Shown piece after piece: positions 1 through 8,754 of a stretch of DNA of 64,000 nucleotides. Source of the DNA: Massilia sp. TS11 (GTDB lineage Bacteria; Pseudomonadota; Gammaproteobacteria; Burkholderiales; Burkholderiaceae_D); assembly GCF_022012445.1 (NCBI RefSeq), contig NZ_JAKLTS010000001.1:434001-498000 (forward strand). Reading direction: 5' to 3'. How positions within the stretch are numbered: position 1 is the first letter of the stretch; each line of letters starts with the position of its first letter. The notes under the pieces were generated by a model. The model saw nothing but the letters and a program-made list of their open reading frames with translations. It ran no database searches and was not told the origin of the DNA. The position numbers were made by a program, and so were the translations under genes.

Positions 1-25
1 CCGCCAAGGCCAAAAAATAATTCCG

Positions 26-113
26 CCCAAACAAATCGGGGTCAGACCCCATTTATCCGGCGCGCAAATGCTTGCGCGCGAGATAAATGGGGTCTGACCC
101 CGATTTGTTTGGG
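26..113. repeat. Large palindrome with GGGGTCAGACCCC core
   Basis: Positions 26-57 and 82-113 are perfect inverted complements (32 bp). Inside them 60-67 pairs with 72-79 around a 4-base loop, giving one near-continuous cruciform. Each arm carries the GGGGTC/GACCCC palindrome seen again at 148-168, 13719-13782 and 48986-49065. It lies just beyond the 3' end of the PP2C gene, so it may act as a transcript-end structure. The repeat family name is not known to me. Confidence 0.9.
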
Positions 114-147
114 TGGCAAAAAGACGCCGGAAAAATGTCGGGTGGGG

Positions 148-168
148 AAATCGGGGTCTGACCCCATT
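148..168. repeat. Single copy of the GGGGTC-GACCCC palindromic repeat
   Basis: An AAATCGGGGTC half is followed directly by its complement GACCCCATTT. A T run on the + strand and the stop of the leftward PP2C gene at 176 follow at once. It belongs to the same family as the 26-113 element. Confidence 0.8.
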
Positions 169-175
169 TTTTCTG

Positions 176-982
176 TCAGACAGCTTTGCCGAGCTTTTGA
201 ACGGTGTAGCTGGGCGCTTCTTTCGGCGGCTCGATCAGCTTGATGATGGCCATCGTGCAGTTGTCGCCCTGGCCCTTGGCACGCTCCTGTGCCTTGGGGA
301 TCAGCAGGTCGGCCGCCTGGCGCGGCGTGCTCTTGGACGTGACCGCGGCCAGTTCGGCATCGGTGAAATAGCGCCACAGGCCGTCCGAGGCCAGCAGGAA
401 GCAGTCGCCCGCCGCCAGCGGCTGGTGCGCGCCGCAGATGACGAAGGGCTCCTTGTCCTGGCGCCCGATCGCATTCGTCAGCAGCTTGGACGCGCGGTAT
501 TGTTTGGCCGCTTCGGGCGGGATGTTCTCGGCCGCGATCAGATGCGCGACGTAGGCGCTGTCCTGGCTGCGCTCGGCCGGCTGGCCCTGCTGGAAGCGGT
601 AGAGCCGCGATTCGCCCACATGCGCCCACACGGCTTCGCCATGCGGGGTCAGCACCAGCAGCACGACGGTGCTGTGCTGCTCGGTCTGGGAACTGACGCC
701 GTTGAGCTTGATGATCAGATGCGCCTCGTGCACGATTTCACGCAGCAGCTCTTCCAGCCGGGCGATGCTCGGATGGTCGCCGGGCTTGAATTGGTCGAAC
801 ACTTGTTTGGCCGTTTGCAGCACCTGCTCGGCGGCGCTGGCGTGGCCGGTGAAGCCGTCGGCCAGCACGGCCAGCACGAAGCCGGGCGCGCGCGCGCCGA
901 GAAAGAGGGCGGCGCGGTCGTTCTGCTGCGCGCGGCTGCCCAGGTGCTGGGCGGTGCCGGCTTCGATTTTGTAGGCGTTCAA
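176..982 (-). CDS. PP2C-family Ser/Thr protein phosphatase
   Basis: This 268-residue protein is predicted to remove phosphate from Ser/Thr residues with two metal ions. It has the PP2C landmarks in order: an N-terminal Arg...Asn-Asp segment (SRAQQNDRAA), a metal-binding ADGFTGH motif near residue 42, ASDGLWRYFTD near residue 198 and GDNCTMAI near the C-terminus. The first motif reads QND where NED is usual, and the DGxGGH motif reads DGFTGH, so activity is likely but not certain. There is no signal peptide or membrane segment, so it should be cytosolic. It stands alone, divergent from the DUF465 gene. A Ser/Thr kinase that it could oppose lies at about 50 kb. Confidence 0.88.
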   Translation of the reverse strand: MNAYKIEAGTAQHLGSRAQQNDRAALFLGARAPGFVLAVLADGFTGHASAAEQVLQTAKQVFDQFKPGDHPSIARLEELLREIVHEAHLIIKLNGVSSQTEQHSTVVLLVLTPHGEAVWAHVGESRLYRFQQGQPAERSQDSAYVAHLIAAENIPPEAAKQYRASKLLTNAIGRQDKEPFVICGAHQPLAAGDCFLLASDGLWRYFTDAELAAVTSKSTPRQAADLLIPKAQERAKGQGDNCTMAIIKLIEPPKEAPSYTVQKLGKAV

Positions 983-1077
983 GGCGTTGCTCGTAGTGAT
1001 TGTGTATTGGCGGCAACCTTCCGGTAGATTAAACTACGAGATGGCGCCAAGGCGCAAGCCGCGCACGCCATCCCAAG

Positions 1078-1305
1078 GTGAAACAAACTGTAAAGATCGA
1101 CGTCATGAAGAACGTGGAAGACATCCAACGCCGGATTATCGAACTGGACGTGGAACATCGCGACCTGGACGCGGTCATAAACATGTTGACCCTGGATGGT
1201 CATTACGATCAGTTGCAGCTGCGCCGCCTGAAGAAACGCAAACTGCAGCTGAAAGACCATATCATGCTGCTCAAGATGCAGCTGGTGCCGGACGTGCCGG
1301 CCTGA
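1078..1305 (+). CDS. DUF465/YdcH-like small coiled-coil protein
   Basis: A short, charged, helical protein of 66-75 residues. The run EDIQRRIIELDVEHRDLDAVI followed by LRRLKKRKLQLKDHI is the two-helix pattern of the DUF465 (YdcH/SlyX-like) family, whose function is unknown. The longer reading starts at GTG 1078. An internal ATG at 1105 (MKNVED...) would give 66 residues and is the better family fit, because DUF465 proteins usually begin near this helix. It sits 28 bases before the helicase gene and may be co-transcribed with it. Confidence 0.75.
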   Translation: MKQTVKIDVMKNVEDIQRRIIELDVEHRDLDAVINMLTLDGHYDQLQLRRLKKRKLQLKDHIMLLKMQLVPDVPA

Positions 1306-1333
1306 TCGTCCCGTCCTTGAATCCGAGTCCACC

Positions 1334-3340
1334 TTGAGCAACACCGCTGCGCCGCAAGGCGAATTGCCGGGCGCCACAGTCGCGCAGCCGGAAGCCCCGC
1401 CGGGCAAATACGACGCCGACGTCGACAAGCTGTTCAGTCCCATGGGTCCGCTCGCCGCGGCCGTGCGCGGCTTCAGTCCGCGCCAGTCGCAGACCGAGAT
1501 GGCCAAGGCCATCGCCCAGGCCATCGCCAGCCAGCAGACCCTGATCGCCGAAGCCGGCACGGGCACGGGCAAGACCTTTGCCTATCTGGTACCGGCCCTG
1601 CTGTGGGGCGGCAAGACCATCATCTCGACCGGGACCAAGAATCTGCAGGACCAATTGTTCCTGCGCGATATCCCGACCGTGCGCGCGGCCCTGAAGGCGC
1701 CGGTCGCCGTGGCCCTGCTCAAGGGCCGCTCGAATTATCTGTGCCACTACCATCTCGAACGCACGCAGAACAATGGGCGCATGACCTCGCGCGAGGATGT
1801 CGGCCATCTGCGCGAGATCGCGCGCTTCAAGGCCATGACCAAGACCGGCGATAAGGCCGAGCTGGCGCGCGTGCCCGAGAACGCGACCATCTGGAACCTG
1901 GTCACCTCGACGCGCGAAAACTGCGTCGGCGCCGAATGCCAGTATTACCAGGACTGCTTTGTGATGAAGGCGCGCCGCGAAGCCCAGCAGGCCGACGTGG
2001 TCGTCGTCAATCACCATCTGTTCTTTGCCGACGTGGCGCTGAAGGACACCGGCGTGGCCGAGCTGCTGCCCTCGGCCAATACCATCATCTTCGACGAGGC
2101 CCATCAGCTGCCCGACACGGCCACGCTGTTCTTCGGCCAGACGGTGTCGACCTCGCAGATTCTGGAACTGTGCCGCGATGTGCTGGCCGAGGGCCTGGCC
2201 CACGCGCGCGGCGGCGCCGACTGGGCCAAGACGGTGACGGTGGTGGAAAAGGCGGCGCGCGATCTGCGCCTGGCCTTCCCGCAGGATTCGGTCAAGCTCT
2301 CGCTGGCCCAGATTGCACCTTCGTCCGATTTCTTCCCGGCGCTCAAGCATCTGCGCGATGAACTCGATGGCATGATCGGCACGCTCGAACAGCAGGCCGA
2401 GCGCGCCGAGACGATCGAACAGTGCCGTGTGCGCGCGGTCGAACTGGCCGCCGCGTTGGCCAACTGGAAGGAGGGCGCGGACGAGGCTGTGCTGTGGGTC
2501 GAGGCCTTCACCTCCTCGGTGCAGCTGCACAAGACGCCGCTGTCGATTGCGCCGATCTTCAACAGCCAGCGCGAAGGCGTGCCGCGCAGCTGGATCTTCA
2601 CCTCGGCCACGCTGGCCGTGAAGAACGATTTCAAGCATTTCACCGAGCAGCTGGGCCTGACCGGCGAGCGCGCCCAGACCTGGCCGAGTCCCTTTGACTA
2701 CGGCAATCAGGGCATCCTGTACGTGCCGACCGGTCTGCCGGAACCGAATGCCTTCGGCTACACGGATGCCGTGGTCGATTGCGCGCTGCCCGTGATCGAG
2801 GCGGCCGGCGGCCGCACCTTCTTCCTGTGCACGACGATCCGCGCCGTCAAGCAGGTGGCCGAGCGCCTGCGCGCCGAATTCCACGCGCGCGACCTGGCCT
2901 TCCCGCTGTTCGTGCAGGGCGAGCGCGGCCGCACCGAGCTGCTTGACAGTTTCCGTGCGGCCGGCAATGGCGTGCTGATCGGCAGCCAGAGCTTCTGGGA
3001 GGGCGTGGACGTGCGCGGCGAGGCCCTGTCGCTGGTGATCATCGACAAGCTGCCGTTCGCGCCGCCCGACGATCCGGTGCTGGCCGCGCGCATCGAGGTC
3101 ATGGAGAAGCAGGGCATGAATGGTTTCATGCACCACCAGCTGCCGGAAGCGATCATCAATCTGAAGCAGGGCGCGGGCCGCCTGATCCGTGACGAGGGCG
3201 ACCGTGGGGTGTTGATGATCTGCGATCCGCGTATCATCTCCAAGCCCTATGGCCGCCGCATCTGGCAGAGTCTGCCGCCATTCAAGCGCACGCGTGAGCA
3301 GCAGGACGTGATCGCCTTTTTCAAGCCTTCGGAGGAATGA
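1334..3340 (+). CDS. ATP-dependent DNA helicase, DinG/YoaA (XPD-like) family
   Basis: A superfamily 2 helicase of 668 residues that should unwind DNA 5'-3' in repair or replication-stress responses. Walker A is AEAGTGTGKT with Lys80. The Fe-S cluster cysteines lie in CVGAECQYYQDC, and the DEAH box is in IIFDEAHQLPD. C-terminal helicase motifs include SQSFWEGVDVRG and QGAGRLIRDEGDRG. Four clustered cysteines plus DEAH place it with XPD-like enzymes. Its length and lack of an exonuclease domain favour YoaA/DinG. The start is TTG, since no in-frame ATG precedes the conserved region closely. It is followed one base later by the DUF885 gene. Confidence 0.92.
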   Translation: MSNTAAPQGELPGATVAQPEAPPGKYDADVDKLFSPMGPLAAAVRGFSPRQSQTEMAKAIAQAIASQQTLIAEAGTGTGKTFAYLVPALLWGGKTIISTGTKNLQDQLFLRDIPTVRAALKAPVAVALLKGRSNYLCHYHLERTQNNGRMTSREDVGHLREIARFKAMTKTGDKAELARVPENATIWNLVTSTRENCVGAECQYYQDCFVMKARREAQQADVVVVNHHLFFADVALKDTGVAELLPSANTIIFDEAHQLPDTATLFFGQTVSTSQILELCRDVLAEGLAHARGGADWAKTVTVVEKAARDLRLAFPQDSVKLSLAQIAPSSDFFPALKHLRDELDGMIGTLEQQAERAETIEQCRVRAVELAAALANWKEGADEAVLWVEAFTSSVQLHKTPLSIAPIFNSQREGVPRSWIFTSATLAVKNDFKHFTEQLGLTGERAQTWPSPFDYGNQGILYVPTGLPEPNAFGYTDAVVDCALPVIEAAGGRTFFLCTTIRAVKQVAERLRAEFHARDLAFPLFVQGERGRTELLDSFRAAGNGVLIGSQSFWEGVDVRGEALSLVIIDKLPFAPPDDPVLAARIEVMEKQGMNGFMHHQLPEAIINLKQGAGRLIRDEGDRGVLMICDPRIISKPYGRRIWQSLPPFKRTREQQDVIAFFKPSEE

Positions 3341-3341
3341 C

Positions 3342-5156
3342 ATGAAACGCCTTGCCGCCCTCAGTCTGAGCAGCACGCTGCTGCTGGCCGCCTGGCCCGC
3401 CCTGGCCCAGGACATGCAGCGCGCTGTGGTGCCGCCGCCGCCGCGCCTGGCCGTGCAGGCCCCGGCCCAGCGCCTGGCCGATCTGGCCGAGAGCTACTAC
3501 CAGACGGTCTCGCGCTTCGAGCCGCTGGGGCCGACCTTCGCGGGCGACAATAGTTTCGATGAGCTGATTTCGCCGGGCCTGCAGCCGGCCCAGCGCGCAC
3601 GCTACTTCGGCCTGCTGCAGAGCCTGCAGCAGGACCTGGCCGCGATCGACCGCAGCCAGCTGTGCGCGGCTGACCGCCTCAGCTACGACGATCTGAGCTT
3701 CGAGCTGCGCCAGCTGCGCGCCTTCGAGGCTTTCCCCGAGCATCTGCTGCCGATGAATCAGATGGATGCGCTGCCCGTGACCCTGGCCAATTTCGCCAGC
3801 GGCGACGGCGCTCAGCCGCTGAACACGCCGGCCCAGTACGAGGCCTACCGCAAGCGCCTGGCCGCGCTGCCGGGCTGGATCGAAATGGCGATTGCGAATA
3901 TGCGCAGCGGCATCAAGACCGGCGTGGTGCTGCCGCGCAGCCTGGTCGAGTCCCTGCTGCCGCAGCTGCGCAGCCTGGCCGCGGGCACGCCGGCCAGCAG
4001 TGTGTATCTGCAGCCGCTGCAGCGCATGCCGGCCAGCTTCTCAGCCCTCGAACGCAGCAAGTTCAATCTGGAGTACAAGGAGGCCGTCGGCCAGATTCTG
4101 CCGGCCCTCAAGCGCCTCGTCGATTTCGTCGAGACCGAGTATCTGCCGGCTGCGCGTACGACGGCCGGCTACGGCGCCTTGCCGAACGGCGCCGCCTGGT
4201 ACCGCGCGGCCGTGGCCCTGAACACCACCACCGAACTGACGCCGGACGAGATTCACGCGATCGGCCTGGCCGAGATGGACCGCATCGATGCCGAGCTGGC
4301 CAAGGTCGGCGCGCGCCTGGGCTACACGGGCAAGCCAGCCGGGCTGGCGGCCTGGCTCGCGGCCCAGCCGCAGTTCACGCCGTTCAAGACGGAGGACGCG
4401 GTACTGGACGGCTACCGCGCCATCTATGCCAAGGTGCAGGCGCGCCTGCCGGCGCTGTTCGGCACGCTGCCCAAGTCGGCCCTCGAGATCCGGCCCGAGC
4501 CGCCGCTCACGCGCGATGCGGCTTCCGACCACTACACGGCCGGCGCGGCCGATCTGTCGCGCCCCGGCGTGTTCTGGGCCGTGATCACCGATCCAGCGCG
4601 TTATGCGAGCACGCGCATGACGGCCCTGTTCCTGCACGAGGGCGCGCCGGGCCACCACTTCCAGATTTCGCGTCAGGCCGAGCTGGCCCTGCCGAAGTTC
4701 CGCCGCTTCAATGGCAATGGCGCCTTCATCGAGGGCTGGGCCCTGTATGCCGAAACCCTGGGCAAGGAAATGGGCCTGTACGAGAACGATCCGAATGCCT
4801 ATGCGGGCTGGCTGATGGCCGATATGGTGCGCGCCGCGCGTCTGGTGGTCGACACCGGCCTGCACGCCAAGGGCTGGACGCGCGAGCAGACGATTGCCTT
4901 CCTGATGGAGCGGGTCGGCAATACCGAAGCGCAGGCGCGCAATGCGACCGAGCGCTACATGGCCTGGCCGGGCCAGGCGCTGGCCTACAAGATCGGGGCG
5001 CTGAAGATCCAGGCTCTGCGCCAGCGCGCCGAGCAGGCGCTCGGACCGCGCTTCAAACTGGCCGACTTCCACGACGCGGTGCTGGCCAATGGCGCGCTGC
5101 CGCTGTCGATGCTGGAAGCCGAAATCACGGCCTGGATCGCCCGTCAGAAGGGCTGA
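3342..5156 (+). CDS. DUF885 family exported protein, probable metallopeptidase-like
   Basis: A protein of 604 residues with a cleavable signal peptide (MKRLAALSLSSTLLLAAWPALAQ), so it should be periplasmic. The C-terminal half has FLHEGAPGHHFQ, the HExxxGHH-like motif of the DUF885 family. FIEGWALYAETLGKEMG follows about 35 residues later and supplies a second Glu, an arrangement like zinc peptidases. DUF885 proteins are seldom characterised and substrates are unknown. The start is 1 base after the helicase stop, so the two are very probably co-transcribed. It is convergent with the quinone oxidoreductase. Confidence 0.88.
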   Translation: MKRLAALSLSSTLLLAAWPALAQDMQRAVVPPPPRLAVQAPAQRLADLAESYYQTVSRFEPLGPTFAGDNSFDELISPGLQPAQRARYFGLLQSLQQDLAAIDRSQLCAADRLSYDDLSFELRQLRAFEAFPEHLLPMNQMDALPVTLANFASGDGAQPLNTPAQYEAYRKRLAALPGWIEMAIANMRSGIKTGVVLPRSLVESLLPQLRSLAAGTPASSVYLQPLQRMPASFSALERSKFNLEYKEAVGQILPALKRLVDFVETEYLPAARTTAGYGALPNGAAWYRAAVALNTTTELTPDEIHAIGLAEMDRIDAELAKVGARLGYTGKPAGLAAWLAAQPQFTPFKTEDAVLDGYRAIYAKVQARLPALFGTLPKSALEIRPEPPLTRDAASDHYTAGAADLSRPGVFWAVITDPARYASTRMTALFLHEGAPGHHFQISRQAELALPKFRRFNGNGAFIEGWALYAETLGKEMGLYENDPNAYAGWLMADMVRAARLVVDTGLHAKGWTREQTIAFLMERVGNTEAQARNATERYMAWPGQALAYKIGALKIQALRQRAEQALGPRFKLADFHDAVLANGALPLSMLEAEITAWIARQKG

Positions 5157-6131
5157 TCAGGGCTGAATCACGATCTTGCCGGTGACCTTGCGGGCGGCCA
5201 TGTCCTGCAGGGCGCGGCCGGTGTCGGCCAGCGCATAGCGGGCCGAGATGCGCGGCCGGATCTTGCCCTCGGCCAGCCAGCCGAGCAACTGCTGCATGGC
5301 GGCCAAGTTGGCCTTCGGTTCGCGCTTGACGAACTCGCCCCAGAACACCCCGACCAGGGACGCGCCCTTGAGCAGCAGCAGATTGATCGGCAGGCGCGGA
5401 ATCTCGCCATTCGCAAAGCCGACCACCAGATGGCGCCCGCGCCAGGCAATCGAGCGCAGCGCCGCTTCGCTGAACGGGCCGCCGACCGGGTCGTAGATGA
5501 CGTCCGGACCGGCGCCGCCGGTCGCGGCCTTGATGGCCTCGCGCAGGTCTTCCTGTTCGTAATTGATCAACACATCGGCGCCATGGGCGCGGCAGACTTC
5601 CAGTTTTTCGGCGCTGGAGGCGCAGGCGATCACGCGCGCGCCCAGGGCTTTGCCGATCTCGACGGCGGCGAGGCCGACGCCGCCGGCTGCGCCCAGCACC
5701 AGCAGGGTTTCGCCGGCGCGCAGGGCGGCGCGGTCGGCCAGCGCATGGTGCGAGGTGCCGTAGGTGAGGGTGATGGCGGCGGCCGTGTCAAAGTCCATCG
5801 CGGTCGGCATCGGCATCACGGCGGCGGCCGGGGCCAGCGCCTGCTGGGCAAAGGCGCCGGTGGCGGTGAAGGCGATCACGCGATCGCCCGGCTTGCAGTG
5901 GCGCACGTCCGGGCCGACGGCGATGACTTCGCCGGCCAGCTCGCTGCCGGGCGTGAAGGGCAGGGCGGGCTTGAATTGGTACTTGCCCTGAATGATCAGC
6001 ACATCGGGAAAGTTCACGCCGGCGGCGCGCACCGCGATGCTGACCTGGCCCGGGCCGGGCACCAGATCGGGACCGTCTTCGATGACCAGGGTTTCCGGGC
6101 CGCCCCACTGCTTGCACACCACTGCTTGCAT
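5157..6131 (-). CDS. NADPH:quinone oxidoreductase, zinc-independent MDR family
   Basis: A medium-chain dehydrogenase/reductase of 324 residues. It has the GroES-like N-terminal half (AAGVNFPDVLIIQGKY, PGSELAGEV) and a Rossmann nucleotide site LVLGAAGGVGLAAVEIGKALGA near residue 143. The catalytic and structural zinc cysteines of alcohol dehydrogenases are absent, as in quinone oxidoreductases. It probably reduces quinones or enones with NADPH in the cytosol. The start ATG follows a good AGGAG site. A perfect 12-bp palindrome just upstream suggests control by a TetR-type repressor not in this window. Confidence 0.9.
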   Translation of the reverse strand: MQAVVCKQWGGPETLVIEDGPDLVPGPGQVSIAVRAAGVNFPDVLIIQGKYQFKPALPFTPGSELAGEVIAVGPDVRHCKPGDRVIAFTATGAFAQQALAPAAAVMPMPTAMDFDTAAAITLTYGTSHHALADRAALRAGETLLVLGAAGGVGLAAVEIGKALGARVIACASSAEKLEVCRAHGADVLINYEQEDLREAIKAATGGAGPDVIYDPVGGPFSEAALRSIAWRGRHLVVGFANGEIPRLPINLLLLKGASLVGVFWGEFVKREPKANLAAMQQLLGWLAEGKIRPRISARYALADTGRALQDMAARKVTGKIVIQP

Positions 6132-6152
6132 GTTTTTGTCTCCTAAAAAATA

Positions 6153-6164
6153 GAACGATCGTTC
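6153..6164. promoter_or_regulatory. Putative TetR-type operator upstream of the quinone oxidoreductase gene
   Basis: GAACGATCGTTC is a perfect 12-bp palindrome 21 bases upstream of the leftward oxidoreductase start. AACG-N-CGTT palindromes are typical TetR/AcrR-family operators. The regulator itself is not nearby, so this is a sequence-pattern inference. Confidence 0.5.
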
Positions 6165-6254
6165 GCATCATTATGCCCGAATTCGCCCTTGCGGTCGCAC
6201 AAAGCGGGGGCTGGCGCGCTTGTTACAGTCGATCGGGTGCGCCGGGAGAACGCC

Positions 6255-6857
6255 ATGGGAATTCGATACGGATGCTTTTTCAGCTATGCGCAGGGGCGGC
6301 ACGACTTGATGCGCAAGTTTCGCCTCGATTTGGGCGACGCCATCCGCGCCTATCTGGAGCCCCAGCTCGATGCCGAGCAGGAGCTGTTCATCGATGTCGA
6401 GCAGCTCGGCGGCGGTGACGATATCGAGCAGCGCCTCGCGCGCGCCCTGTGCGAAAGCGTGTGCATGCTGCTGATCTATACCCCGAAGTACGAGGCGCAC
6501 GACTTCACGCGGCGCGAGTTCGCGGCCATGCAGCTGATCGAGCAGGAGCGCGGGCGCTGGTATCCGCTGCCGAGCCACCTGGTGATTCCGGTGATCCTGG
6601 CCCCGCACCCGCTGCGCCTGCCGCCCGAAATCGCGCGCTACAGCTTCTATGTCGACTTCACCGACTACAACCTGGCCACGCGCAATATCGCGGCCAACCG
6701 CCGCTTCATTCCGCGCGTGCTCAGCATCGTCGAGCGCATCGCCCAGCACTACCAGCATCTGAAAAAGCATACGCCCGCCCAGCACGACTGCAACCAATTC
6801 CGCTTGCCGACTGTCATACCCCAGTGGCGGGCCACGCCGCCGCTGATCCAACCCTAA
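6255..6857 (+). CDS. TIR-domain protein
   Basis: A 200-residue protein from the ATG at 6255, which is preceded by GGGAGA; an upstream reading from 6189 lacks family similarity. The TIR landmarks are box 1 (YGCFFSYAQG, residues 5-14), an acidic FIDVEQLGGGDDIEQRLARAL stretch (45-65), and CMLLIYTPKY followed by DFTRREFAAM. Glu88 in RREF falls where TIR NADases have their catalytic Glu, so NAD cleavage is possible but not shown. No signal peptide or membrane segment is visible. It ends 11 bases before a ParA-like/TPR gene and almost surely forms an operon with it. TIR plus a MinD/TPR partner resembles bacterial conflict or signalling pairs, such as FxsC-type TIR proteins. Confidence 0.8.
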   Translation: MGIRYGCFFSYAQGRHDLMRKFRLDLGDAIRAYLEPQLDAEQELFIDVEQLGGGDDIEQRLARALCESVCMLLIYTPKYEAHDFTRREFAAMQLIEQERGRWYPLPSHLVIPVILAPHPLRLPPEIARYSFYVDFTDYNLATRNIAANRRFIPRVLSIVERIAQHYQHLKKHTPAQHDCNQFRLPTVIPQWRATPPLIQP

Positions 6858-6868
6858 AAGGATGGCCC

Positions 6869-8716
6869 ATGGAAGCACACCGCCTCGCCCTGTCCGCGCT
6901 GCCGCATGCGGGCGACATCACCAGTTTCTACGCCTACGAGGGCGGGGCCGCGCGCAGCATGGTGCTGCTGCAGTGTGCGCAGCTGCTGGCCGCGCGCGCC
7001 AATGGCACGCTGCCGGTGCTGCTGGTCGACGCCGACACGCGCGCGCCCGGCCTGCATCAGCTGCTCGGCTGCCGCGACGAGCGGCCCGGCCTGCTCGAAT
7101 GGCTGACGCATTGCCACGAACTGATCCGCGCGCGCCGGCGCCACGGCCACCAGGACGATGCGGCCCTCGCGCGCCAGGTGCTCGATGTGTCCGACTGGCG
7201 CCAGTATGTCGACCGCGTCGACGAGGGCAGCAGCCTGTACCTGCTGCGTGCCGGCCGGCTGGACGACAGCTTTCACGCGCGCGCCGCCGCGCTCGACTGG
7301 GCCGGCCTGTTCCAGGCCTGTCCGCCGTTGCTGCAGCTGTGGGCCGAGGAGCTGTGCAGCGTGTTCGGCCATGTGCTGCTCGACCTGCCGCTCGGCCGTG
7401 CCGACGGTCTGGCCGTGCTGCAGGCCGTGCTGCCGCGCAAATGCGTGGCCCTGTTCACGCCCAACCGGCGTTCGCTACAGGGGCTGGCGGCGATGGTCGA
7501 GCGCACCAAGAGCTTTCGCATCTTCAATGAAGACTTCGCCCAGCCGTTCGTGCTGTATCCGCTGCCGCTGGCGGCCGCGCCGCAGGACCGCGCGCGCTTT
7601 CAGCCCGAGCTCGAACAGCTGATGGAGCGCATCTACGGCTGGAGCGGCATCAGCCTCGACAGCTGGTTCGATGAAGTCAGCCTGCCGCCCTCGGCCCTGC
7701 TGGCCAGCGACGATCCGCGCCAGCCGGGCGACCCGCTGCTGCGCCGGGCGCTGCAGCAGCTGCTGGCCTGGCACGCGGGCGACCACATGGCCTGGGACGC
7801 GTTTGCCGAGGTGCAGCTGGTGCGTGCCGTGCGCCAGGCGCGCGCCGTGCCGGGCACGGGACCGGAGGCGGGCCTGCCGCTGGCCGCCGCGCTCGAGGCC
7901 CTGGGCGCCTACTACTGGCGTCGGGCCGACGAGCTGCAGGCCTTGCCCTGTCTGAGCGAGGCGACCGCCCTGCGCGCGCGCCATCTGGGCGAGACCCATG
8001 CCCAGACCCTGGCCGTACGCCTGCAGCTGGCGGCGGCCCAGCGCGCGCATGGCCGCCTGGCCGAGGCGCGGCGCGCGTTCGAGCAGGTGCTGGGCGCCTA
8101 CACCGGCAGCCTCGGGGTCGACCATGCCGAGACCCTGGCCGCGCGCGCCGGCCTGGCCCAGACCCTGGCCGATCTGGGCGACTGGACGGCGGCCCTGGCC
8201 CTGCATGAGCAGGTGCTCGGCGCGCACGAGCGCCTCGACGGTCCCGAGCATGTGCGCACGCTGGCCGTGCTGGCCGAGCACGCGGGCCTGCGCGCCCGCC
8301 ACGGCGAGCTGGGGCGCGCGCGCATGCTCTACGAACGTCTGCTCGAAGGGCGCCAGCGCGTGCTCGGCAGCGAACACCGCGACACCCTCGATTCGACGCT
8401 CGCGCTGGCGGCCGTGCTGGCCCGCTGCGACGAGCCGGTCATGGCGCGCCAGCTGCGCGAGCAGGTGCTCGACATCTGCCTGCGCCGCGACGGCCCGCAG
8501 GCCCCGAGCACGCGCATCGCGCGGGCCGCCCTGGCCGCCAGCGCGCGGCCCGCGCCCGGCGCCGACGAGGCCGTGATCTGCGTGGCCGAGCAGCTGGTGC
8601 CGGCCTCGAACGGCATCCTCGAGCTCGAAGCGGGGCAGGGCGTGGCCGCGCCGGCCGGCCTCGATCCGCTGCCGCGCGAGCGCTTGGCCAGCACGGCCCC
8701 GCTGACCGACTCCTGA
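6869..8716 (+). CDS. ParA/MinD-like protein with degenerate P-loop and C-terminal TPR repeats
   Basis: A protein of 615 residues. The N-terminus follows the pattern of KGGVGR-type ATPases (FYSYKGGVGRT...LLVDxDxxAPGLH). Here the loop reads FYAYEGGAARS at residues 20-30: the signature Lys is Glu24 and a glycine is Ala28. The following LLVDADTRAPGLHQLL (51-66) is intact. Residues about 350-560 contain kinesin-light-chain-type TPR repeats (LGETHAQTLAVRLQLA, LGVDHAETLAARAGLA, DGPEHVRTLAVLAEHA, LGSEHRDTLDSTLALA). It is probably a binding or scaffold partner of the TIR protein encoded 11 bases upstream. A good AAAGGA site precedes the ATG. ATP hydrolysis is doubtful. Confidence 0.75.
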   Translation: MEAHRLALSALPHAGDITSFYAYEGGAARSMVLLQCAQLLAARANGTLPVLLVDADTRAPGLHQLLGCRDERPGLLEWLTHCHELIRARRRHGHQDDAALARQVLDVSDWRQYVDRVDEGSSLYLLRAGRLDDSFHARAAALDWAGLFQACPPLLQLWAEELCSVFGHVLLDLPLGRADGLAVLQAVLPRKCVALFTPNRRSLQGLAAMVERTKSFRIFNEDFAQPFVLYPLPLAAAPQDRARFQPELEQLMERIYGWSGISLDSWFDEVSLPPSALLASDDPRQPGDPLLRRALQQLLAWHAGDHMAWDAFAEVQLVRAVRQARAVPGTGPEAGLPLAAALEALGAYYWRRADELQALPCLSEATALRARHLGETHAQTLAVRLQLAAAQRAHGRLAEARRAFEQVLGAYTGSLGVDHAETLAARAGLAQTLADLGDWTAALALHEQVLGAHERLDGPEHVRTLAVLAEHAGLRARHGELGRARMLYERLLEGRQRVLGSEHRDTLDSTLALAAVLARCDEPVMARQLREQVLDICLRRDGPQAPSTRIARAALAASARPAPGADEAVICVAEQLVPASNGILELEAGQGVAAPAGLDPLPRERLASTAPLTDS

Positions 8717-8754
8717 GCAAGCGCAGCCGGCGGTGCTTCAGGTAGAATCGCGGG

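Noticed and set aside
1271..3415. 714-codon frame antisense to the helicase
   Set aside because: A high-GC shadow frame rich in Arg/His/Gly/Gln. The sense strand carries all helicase motifs.
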